From: Photobacterium lutimaris
Lineage (GTDB): Bacteria > Pseudomonadota > Gammaproteobacteria > Enterobacterales > Vibrionaceae
Assembly: GCF_003025555.1 (NCBI RefSeq)
Contig: NZ_PYMH01000002.1
Location: forward strand, 714,630 to 778,629
DNA: 64,000 bases
Reading direction: 5' to 3'
This document shows, in pieces, positions 58,115 through 64,000 of the stretch. The position numbers and the translations under genes are program-made. Under the pieces are notes generated by a model. It saw only the letters and a program-made list of their open reading frames with translations, had not been told where the DNA came from and did not search any database. Within the stretch, counting starts at the first letter, position 1. Every line of letters begins with the position of its first letter.

Positions 58115-59809
58115 ATGAAATTTATAAACAAAAAGAACTTTATTAAAAGCGCACTATCAGCATCAATTTTACTGTCACTGGCAGGCTGCTCCAGTGATGA
58201 TGATGAAACGTTAAAATTCACGGTGTTACACACCAATGACAACCATGGACGCTTCTGGCATAACGCTGATGGCGAATACGGTATGGCGGCGCGAAAGACC
58301 TTAATTGACCAACTCCGTGCAGAAGTCACCGCTGAGGGTGGCGAAGTATTGTTACTTTCTGGCGGCGATATCAATACAGGTGTACCAGAATCTGACCTAT
58401 TGGACGCCGAACCTGATTTCGTCGGTATGAGCCATATTCAGTACGATGCAATGGCAGTTGGAAACCATGAGTTTGATAATCCTCGCGATGTATTAGAAAA
58501 ACAACGCGCATGGGCCTCCTTCCCGATGTTGTCTGCCAACATTTATGAAAAGAACAGTGGCGAGCGTTTATTCAAGCCCTATGACATATTTAACGTCAAT
58601 GGCGTCAAAGTGGCGGTGATCGGCCTAACAACAGAAGATACCGGCCGGATCGGTAACCCTGAATATGTCTCTGATCTAGAGTTCCGTAATACCGCAGATG
58701 AAGCCGCAAAGGTGATTGCTGAAATTGAAGCCAATGAAACCGTTGATGTCATATTAGCAACAACCCATATGGGCCATTATCAAAATGGGGATAATGGTAG
58801 TAATGCGCCAGGCGATGTCACCCTTGCTCGATCACTTGAGGCAGGAAAACTCGATGCAATCATTGGGGGACACTCACAAAACCCGGTATGTATGGAGCCC
58901 GGTACCAACAACTACGACACCGACTTTAAGCCAGGTGATGATTGTATGCCCGATAAACAAAACGGCACATACATAATGCAAGCTCATGAATGGGGTAAAT
59001 ATGTTGGCCGAGCCGACTTCGAGCTTAACGACGGCGAGCTAACATTGGTCAGCTATGAACTCATACCGGTCAACTTGAAAGAAGAGGACGAAAATGGCGA
59101 TAAAGTCTTTATCGGTAACGAAATCGAGAAAGACCAAGTACTGTTCTCTATCCTTGAAGAATTCCAGAACAAAGGTGACGAGGCCCTTGGCGATATCATC
59201 GCAACCCTTAATGGCAAGCTTGTCGGTGACAGAAACGTTGTGCGTTCCCAGCAAACCAACCTCGGACGACTGATTGCTGCAGCTCAAACCGAATCAGTGC
59301 CTAACGCTGATTTCGGTATCATGAACTCAGGCGGGGTACGTGACTCAATCAACAGTGAAGACATTGATGGCTATGAGGTTTCTTACCGAGATGTGTTAAT
59401 TGTACAGCCATTCGGTAACACTGTTGGCTATGTCGAGATGACAGGTACCGAGGTCACTGAATACCTTGGGGAAGTCGCCACCAAACAGGTTGAGTCTGGT
59501 GCCTATGCGCAATTCTCTGGGGTAAATATGGCGGTTGACTGTGAGGCTGGCACCGTAGACATCAACACACTGGGCGATAAAGCCTACAACCCTGATGATA
59601 CCTACATTTTCACGATACCAAGCTTTAACGCTAACGGGGGTGACAATTACCCAATCCTCCAGTTCATTGATACCGGTAATGTTGACGCCGATGTCTTAAA
59701 ACGTTTTTTTGAAAACAAAGAAATAATCAATGCCACAGATTATGAACCACAAGGTGAAGTGGTCTATCAAAACTCCCTGTCTGCTAACGGCTGCCAACTA
59801 GCTCCATAA
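58115..59809 (+). CDS. 5'-nucleotidase/UDP-sugar hydrolase-like lipoprotein
   Basis: 564 residues from the ATG at 58115; an ATG 14 codons earlier is the alternative. Lipobox SLAGC with Cys at residue 25, then SSDDDE. N-terminal metallophosphatase domain with TVLHTNDNHG, LLSGGDINTG, AVGNHEFD and IIGGHSQNP (two-metal ligands); C-terminal 5'-nucleotidase domain with MNSGGVRDSI and the substrate loop FNANGGDNYP. It should dephosphorylate extracellular nucleotides, as NutA/UshA do. Secreted to the outer envelope. Followed by a terminator. Confidence 0.88.
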   Translation: MKFINKKNFIKSALSASILLSLAGCSSDDDETLKFTVLHTNDNHGRFWHNADGEYGMAARKTLIDQLRAEVTAEGGEVLLLSGGDINTGVPESDLLDAEPDFVGMSHIQYDAMAVGNHEFDNPRDVLEKQRAWASFPMLSANIYEKNSGERLFKPYDIFNVNGVKVAVIGLTTEDTGRIGNPEYVSDLEFRNTADEAAKVIAEIEANETVDVILATTHMGHYQNGDNGSNAPGDVTLARSLEAGKLDAIIGGHSQNPVCMEPGTNNYDTDFKPGDDCMPDKQNGTYIMQAHEWGKYVGRADFELNDGELTLVSYELIPVNLKEEDENGDKVFIGNEIEKDQVLFSILEEFQNKGDEALGDIIATLNGKLVGDRNVVRSQQTNLGRLIAAAQTESVPNADFGIMNSGGVRDSINSEDIDGYEVSYRDVLIVQPFGNTVGYVEMTGTEVTEYLGEVATKQVESGAYAQFSGVNMAVDCEAGTVDINTLGDKAYNPDDTYIFTIPSFNANGGDNYPILQFIDTGNVDADVLKRFFENKEIINATDYEPQGEVVYQNSLSANGCQLAP

Positions 59810-59818
59810 CACCCGAAT

Positions 59819-59855
59819 ACCACTCCAGTGGGGATGACTTCCTGGAGTGGTTCTT
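59819..59855 (+). terminator. Nucleotidase gene terminator
   Basis: The stem ACCACTCCAG / CTGGAGTGGT with a 13-base loop is followed by TCTTT. Confidence 0.7.
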
Positions 59856-60018
59856 TCAGGCCCAAACCCGCAGTATTTTTGCTTGACGATATCAACCCAA
59901 CACCGTATTATCACCGCCCACGCAGCAACCCTAGTCTGTTTACCCTCCAGTCAGTTACAATTTCATCCAATGTCTTCAAATACATATTTGAAGAAGCTTT
60001 CCACAACTTATCCAAGAT

Positions 60019-60032
60019 TTGATTTATATCAA
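60019..60032. promoter_or_regulatory. FNR-type site, perfect match
   Basis: TTGATTTATATCAA fits TTGAT-N4-ATCAA exactly. It is 620 bp from rsxA and 210 bp past the nucleotidase gene, so its target is unclear; a transcript starting near 60067 would place it at about -41.5. Confidence 0.6.
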
Positions 60033-60219
60033 TTCACAGCATAATTACACCTAAAACTCGGCTAAAGTAATCACTCTAAGTTTATTCACCAGCACATTAT
60101 TCCCCTCTATCATTCCCCCTATAACAGTGGTTTATTGCATATCCGATCATGCTCACATTTTAACCGCAACGGCATAGAGATGAACTCAACCCCTAGTTCC
60201 CAAGGATCAATTAACACAC

Positions 60220-60242
60220 TTATCCACAGTTTCCGTGGATAA
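60220..60242. promoter_or_regulatory. Inverted pair of DnaA-type boxes
   Basis: TTATCCACA at 60220-60228 and, reversed, TTATCCACG at 60234-60242, separated by five bases. Alternatively this is an eight-bp RNA hairpin (TTATCCAC / GTGGATAA). Confidence 0.45.
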
Positions 60243-60654
60243 CTAAGATAAACCCTTGTGCAGACAGGGCTGAGGGAAATCAAGCCTTTTTTAGACCACA
60301 AAATGACTGATGCATGAATTTTCTGCGAACAAAAGCAGAACTGTATGTAAATCAACCAGCAATGCGTTCAAGATAATTTCAAGAGATTCTAATCGACGAT
60401 TCAAGGCGCTCTCAAAGCCATGTTGCTATACCAATGGCTCCGTATTGGACGATTGAGTACCTCGCAGGGTGAGAGTTTGCCTAGGTGTATAAAAACACCC
60501 ACTTAAATGTAAATAACACATAATGTTGCATTAACTTTGCAGCAATGAATGGCGAAAAGGTCGGCGAAGTGGAAAAACCCTGCTCCTGGGGAGTTGTTAT
60601 AGGTGCGACAAAGGAAGATAATATAAAGATCTTTTGCAAATAGTATTATGCGGT

Positions 60655-61236
60655 ATGACTGAATACCTACTCCTTCTCGTAGGTACAGTGTTGGTCAACA
60701 ACTTTGTACTGGTTAAATTTTTAGGACTTTGTCCCTTCATGGGGGTTTCCAAAAAACTGGAGACGGCCATTGGGATGGGACTCGCTACGACTTTTGTACT
60801 CACACTGGCGTCAGTGTGTGCTTACTTAGTCGAAACCTATATTCTTGTACCTCTGGGCATCCAATATCTCAGAACGCTGAGCTTCATCCTTGTGATTGCG
60901 GTCGTCGTGCAGTTCACAGAGATGGTGGTTCACAAAACAAGCCCAACCCTTTACCGCCTTTTGGGCATCTTCCTACCACTGATTACATCAAACTGTGCCG
61001 TTTTGGGTGTTGCCCTGCTCAACATCAATGAACGACACAATTTTATTGAATCGGTTGTGTATGGTTTCGGTGCTGCCGCCGGTTTCTCTCTGGTACTGAT
61101 TCTGTTCGCTTCAATGCGTGAGCGAATTGCTGCCGCAGATGTGCCTGCTCCATTTAAAGGTGCTTCGATTGCCATGATCACTGCCGGCCTGATGTCACTT
61201 GCCTTTATGGGCTTTACTGGATTGGTGAAACTGTAA
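60655..61236 (+). CDS. rsxA: Electron transport complex subunit RsxA (RnfA)
   Basis: 193 residues from the ATG at 60655, aligning with the E. coli start MTDYLLL; seven codons of upstream frame are dropped. Six membrane segments, [21 protein letters not shown], and [13 protein letters not shown] are family markers. RsxA/RnfA is part of an ion-pumping ferredoxin:NAD oxidoreductase; in E. coli it helps reduce SoxR. The ribosome site is weak. rsxB follows one base after the stop. Confidence 0.96.
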   Translation: MTEYLLLLVGTVLVNNFVLVKFLGLCPFMGVSKKLETAIGMGLATTFVLTLASVCAYLVETYILVPLGIQYLRTLSFILVIAVVVQFTEMVVHKTSPTLYRLLGIFLPLITSNCAVLGVALLNINERHNFIESVVYGFGAAAGFSLVLILFASMRERIAAADVPAPFKGASIAMITAGLMSLAFMGFTGLVKL

Positions 61237-61237
61237 C

Positions 61238-61819
61238 ATGAGTGGATTAATCATTGCTGTGATTGCCATTGCAGCCCTGGCCGCTATTTTTGGCCTTATT
61301 CTGGGCTTTGCCTCAATCCGATTCAAAGTCGAAGCCGATCCTATCGTCGAGCAGATTGATGCGATTTTACCGCAGACTCAATGCGGCCAGTGTGGCTATC
61401 CCGGCTGTCGCCCTTATGCTGAAGCCATCGCTAACGGTGATGCTATAAACAAGTGCCCGCCTGGTGGCCAGCAAGCAATCGAGAAGCTAGCAGACCTGAT
61501 GGGCGTTGAAGTTCAAGAATCTGCCCATGATGCTGATACAAGCATCAAGAAAGTCGCCTTTATCCATGAGGACATGTGTATTGGCTGTACCAAGTGTATC
61601 CAGGCTTGCCCTGTCGATGCCATCGTTGGCGGCACCAAGGCACTTCATACCGTTATTAAGGATGAATGCACCGGCTGTGATCTTTGTGTTGCGCCTTGTC
61701 CAACCGATTGTATTGAAATGGTACCGCTAGCAACGACGCCAGAGAACTGGAAATGGGATTTGAACCAGATCCCAGTTGTCAATATTCCAGTCGATAACAC
61801 TGAAAGCACGGTGAAGTAA
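61238..61819 (+). CDS. rsxB: Electron transport complex subunit RsxB (RnfB)
   Basis: 193 residues. An N-terminal membrane anchor, then a 4Fe-4S domain [14 protein letters not shown], and two ferredoxin clusters [12 protein letters not shown] and [12 protein letters not shown]. It passes electrons within the complex. Spacing of one base on each side shows tight operon organisation with rsxA and rsxC. Confidence 0.96.
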   Translation: MSGLIIAVIAIAALAAIFGLILGFASIRFKVEADPIVEQIDAILPQTQCGQCGYPGCRPYAEAIANGDAINKCPPGGQQAIEKLADLMGVEVQESAHDADTSIKKVAFIHEDMCIGCTKCIQACPVDAIVGGTKALHTVIKDECTGCDLCVAPCPTDCIEMVPLATTPENWKWDLNQIPVVNIPVDNTESTVK

Positions 61820-61820
61820 C

Positions 61821-64000
61821 ATGCTGTCTATTATTGAACAAATCAAGCAGGGTCAGCTGTGGGACTTCCCAGGCGGTATTCACCCATCGGAAAATAAAAC
61901 GCTGTCAAACCGCACGGCAATTACATCAGCCGGTATCCCAGAGGAACTGGTATTGCCGCTCAAGCAGCATATCGGAACCAAAGGCGAGATCCTCGTCAGT
62001 GTCGGTGACAAGGTACTAAAAGGTCAGCCACTGACCAAAAGTGATATGAGTATGTGTGTCCCTATTCATGCCCCGACATCTGGTACCGTAACGGCGATCG
62101 AACAAAGAACCACCGCCCACCCTTCTGGTCTGAGCGATTTGAGTATTGTCATCAAGAGCGATGGCGAAGATCTGTGGGGCTCACAACATAAGATTGCCGA
62201 CTACCAATCTCTTGAACCCGCAGAGTTGATTGATGCGATCCGTCTGAGCGGCATTGCAGGCCTTGGTGGCGCAGGTTTCCCAACGGGACGTAAGCTACAG
62301 GGCAGTTTGGGTCTGGCCGATATTCTGATCATCAATGCAGCCGAGTGTGAACCGTACATTACTGCCGATGACCGCTTGATGCAGGACTATGCCGCAGAAG
62401 TGATCGAAGGGATACGGATCCTACGCCATATCGTGAAACCGAAACTTACCTTGATCGGCATTGAAGATAACAAACCGGATGCAATTAAAGCGCTTGAAAA
62501 GTGTGTGACTCCTGAAGACAACATTATCATTCGCGTTATCCCGACCAAATACCCTTCAGGTAGCTCCAAGCAACTGGTAAAAGTGCTTACTGGCCGTGAA
62601 GTACCGAGCCAATCACGCTCGTCTGCGGTGGGTGTCGTGGTGCAAAACGTCGGGACGGCCTTTGCGGTCAAACGGGCAATTGTTGACGGCGAACCGTTAA
62701 TCGAGCGCGTCGTGACCCTAACCGGTGAAGCCTTCAAACAACGCGGTAACGTGTTTGCACGCCTAGGTACACCGATATCCTTCCTGCTCGACAACTTTGG
62801 CTACAAGCCTGACAGGAAATACCCACGGGTGATTATCGGTGGCTCTTTGATGGGGTTCACCCTGCCACATGCCCATGTACCGATCACCAAAATCACTAAC
62901 TGTATCCTGACGCCTAAACGTCGCGAACTGCCACTTCATACCCATGAAATGGCCTGTATCCGCTGCAGTGCCTGCGCAGATGCCTGTCCGACATCACTGC
63001 TGCCTCAGCAGTTGCAATGGTATGCCAAAGATAAAGACTACGATAAATGTGAAGAGTACAACCTGTTCGATTGTATCGAATGCGGAGCCTGTGCCTACGT
63101 TTGTCCAAGTGAAATCCCACTGGTTAACTACTATCGCAAGGCCAAAGCCGAGATTTGGGCTAACCAGCAAGAAGCCGCCAATGCCGAGCGTGCTAAGCAA
63201 CGCTTTGAAGCTAAACAAGCTCGATTCGAGCGTGATAAAGCCGCCCGCGAAAATCGCTTCAAGAAAGCGGCTGAAGACAGACGCAAAGATATGGCCACAA
63301 AAGGCGGCGATGATGCCGTCGCAGCAGCCATTGCCCGGGTCAAGGCCAAACAAGCCGCAGCCGCCTCTGACGGTGCGGGTCAGAAGCCAGCCGTCGCAGC
63401 AGCCATTGCCCGCGCGAAAGCCAAACAAGCTGAAGCCGCCAATGCCGACAAAGTAGCACCTAAGATCAACAGTGCCGTACCTGATAATAGTGAAATGGCT
63501 AAGATACGCGAAGAGCGTAAGCGTCAGGCTCGTGAGCGCAAAGCAGCCAAGCTAGCAGCACACGAAAGTTCTCCTGACAGCGCTTCTGATACGGCTTTCG
63601 GCCAATCTGCCGACAGCAAAAAAGATGCCGTTGCCGCAGCCATTGCCCGTGCCCGTGCCAAAGCACGCAAGGCTGCCCAGCAGGCACAAGCTGAATCAAC
63701 TGAAGAAGTAAAATCTGACGACGCTGAACCAGCACAAGCAGAAGTCGATCCTAAAAAAGCCGCTGTCGCTGCTGCCGTTGCCCGTGCCAAAGCACGCAAG
63801 GCTGCCCAGCAGGCACAAGCTGAATCAACTGAAGAAGTGAAATCTGACGACGCTGAACCAGCACAAGCCGAAGTCGATCCTAAAAAAGCCGCTGTCGCTG
63901 CTGCCGTTGCCCGTGCCAAAGCACGCAAGGCTGCCCAGCAGGCACAAGCTGAATCAACTGAAGAAGTGAAATCTGACGACGCTGAACCAGCACAAGCCGA
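61821..64000 (+). CDS. rsxC: Electron transport complex subunit RsxC (RnfC), 3' end beyond the window
   Basis: At least 726 codons are present and the frame is open to the window edge. N-terminal NADH/FMN-binding SLBB core with GLGGAGFPTGRKL and NAAECEPYITADD, two clusters CIRCSACADACP and CIECGACAYVCP near residues 376-420, then a long Ala/Lys/Glu-rich helical tail. From about 63640 the tail consists of near-identical 129-bp (43-residue) units containing AAVAAAVARAKARKAAQQAQ. The repeat count is unknown because the window ends. Confidence 0.95.
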   Translation, partial: MLSIIEQIKQGQLWDFPGGIHPSENKTLSNRTAITSAGIPEELVLPLKQHIGTKGEILVSVGDKVLKGQPLTKSDMSMCVPIHAPTSGTVTAIEQRTTAHPSGLSDLSIVIKSDGEDLWGSQHKIADYQSLEPAELIDAIRLSGIAGLGGAGFPTGRKLQGSLGLADILIINAAECEPYITADDRLMQDYAAEVIEGIRILRHIVKPKLTLIGIEDNKPDAIKALEKCVTPEDNIIIRVIPTKYPSGSSKQLVKVLTGREVPSQSRSSAVGVVVQNVGTAFAVKRAIVDGEPLIERVVTLTGEAFKQRGNVFARLGTPISFLLDNFGYKPDRKYPRVIIGGSLMGFTLPHAHVPITKITNCILTPKRRELPLHTHEMACIRCSACADACPTSLLPQQLQWYAKDKDYDKCEEYNLFDCIECGACAYVCPSEIPLVNYYRKAKAEIWANQQEAANAERAKQRFEAKQARFERDKAARENRFKKAAEDRRKDMATKGGDDAVAAAIARVKAKQAAAASDGAGQKPAVAAAIARAKAKQAEAANADKVAPKINSAVPDNSEMAKIREERKRQARERKAAKLAAHESSPDSASDTAFGQSADSKKDAVAAAIARARAKARKAAQQAQAESTEEVKSDDAEPAQAEVDPKKAAVAAAVARAKARKAAQQAQAESTEEVKSDDAEPAQAEVDPKKAAVAAAVARAKARKAAQQAQAESTEEVKSDDAEPAQA
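63702..64000 (+). repeat. 129-bp tandem repeats in the rsxC tail
   Basis: The sequence GAAGAAGT recurs at 63702, 63831 and 63960, giving a 129-bp period with only a few differences. A more diverged earlier unit precedes it. The unit is 43 codons, so copy changes keep the frame. Confidence 0.9.

Larger units (their letters stand above)
59856..60654. other. Long non-coding region upstream of rsxA
   Basis: About 800 bases without a credible ORF. It holds a perfect FNR-type site (60019-60032), a pair of DnaA-type boxes (60220-60242), and a weak stem followed by TTTTTT near 60265-60292. It may contain the rsx promoter and possibly an unannotated RNA. Confidence 0.45.

Noticed and set aside
60220..60242. 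Replication origin
   Set aside because: Only two DnaA-type boxes, with no dnaA, gidA, rctB or AT-rich unwinding cluster nearby.

Overview
The window looks like a chromosomal segment of a marine gamma-proteobacterium of the Vibrionaceae, most likely Photobacterium. This rests on protein similarity and gene order recalled from memory, since no search was run. The main markers are a luxO-luxU pair with one divergent Qrr small RNA, fabV-fadE-psrA beside a VrrA-type small-RNA locus, the clpA-clpS-cspD-icd-rluE-mnmA-hflD-purB run, and the Vibrio-style order moaEDCA / yvcK / luxUO / qrr / uvrB. Most of the window is ordinary core genome. No phage, IS transposase, CRISPR array, tRNA or rRNA was seen.

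Layout. 1-5.1 kb: the 5' end of an ADP-ribosylglycohydrolase gene, an acetate transporter with a 216-bp MITE-like element behind it, a coiled-coil lipoprotein, nfsA and an iron-type alcohol dehydrogenase. 5.4-9.9 kb: grxA, ybjL and a PhoPQ/CarRS-like two-component system. 9.9-16.7 kb: fabV, fadE and a PsrA-like repressor, then a 1.5-kb non-coding block, then a YeeZ-like protein. 17-22 kb: hexR-pykA, aat-bpt and infA. 22-36 kb: speA-speB behind a long leader, clpA/clpS, cspD, icd, rluE, mnmA-hflD-purB, yjdM and roxA. 36-45 kb: a chemoreceptor and the oppABCDF operon. 45-48.6 kb: small genes, a MerR regulator and a porin. 48.7-51.2 kb: moaEDCA behind a Moco riboswitch. 51.4-57.6 kb: the quorum-sensing block (a Lon-N-domain gene, yvcK, luxU, luxO, qrr, uvrB). 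58-64 kb: a 5'-nucleotidase lipoprotein and the start of the rsx/rnf operon, with rsxC running off the end.

Two regulatory structures stand out. First, 14.6-15.8 kb holds five small-RNA units in the same orientation. Each has a GAAC-type -35 element exactly 16 bp from a TCnTA -10 element, the seed AUGCCACUGCU, and its own terminator. The first resembles sigma-E-dependent RybB, with the seed at the 5' end. The other four resemble VrrA, with a 5' stem-loop whose sequence changes while pairing is kept, then an internal seed. The locus matches the vrrA position, so vrrA appears to be amplified here. The seed can pair with codons 5-9 of the porin gene in this window (47539-47549), the way RybB-type RNAs act on porin mRNAs. 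Second, the Lon-N-domain gene at 51758 has a sigma-54 promoter and an upstream LuxO-type box. These share a 16-bp identity and nearly the same spacing (92 versus 93 bp) with the qrr promoter 3.7 kb away. This suggests a protein-coding gene directly activated by LuxO~P.

Other points are an arginine-rich upstream ORF before the arginine decarboxylase gene, a His-kinase H-box with Arg in place of the usual Pro, two 10-unit heptanucleotide arrays, and several small unannotated ORFs.
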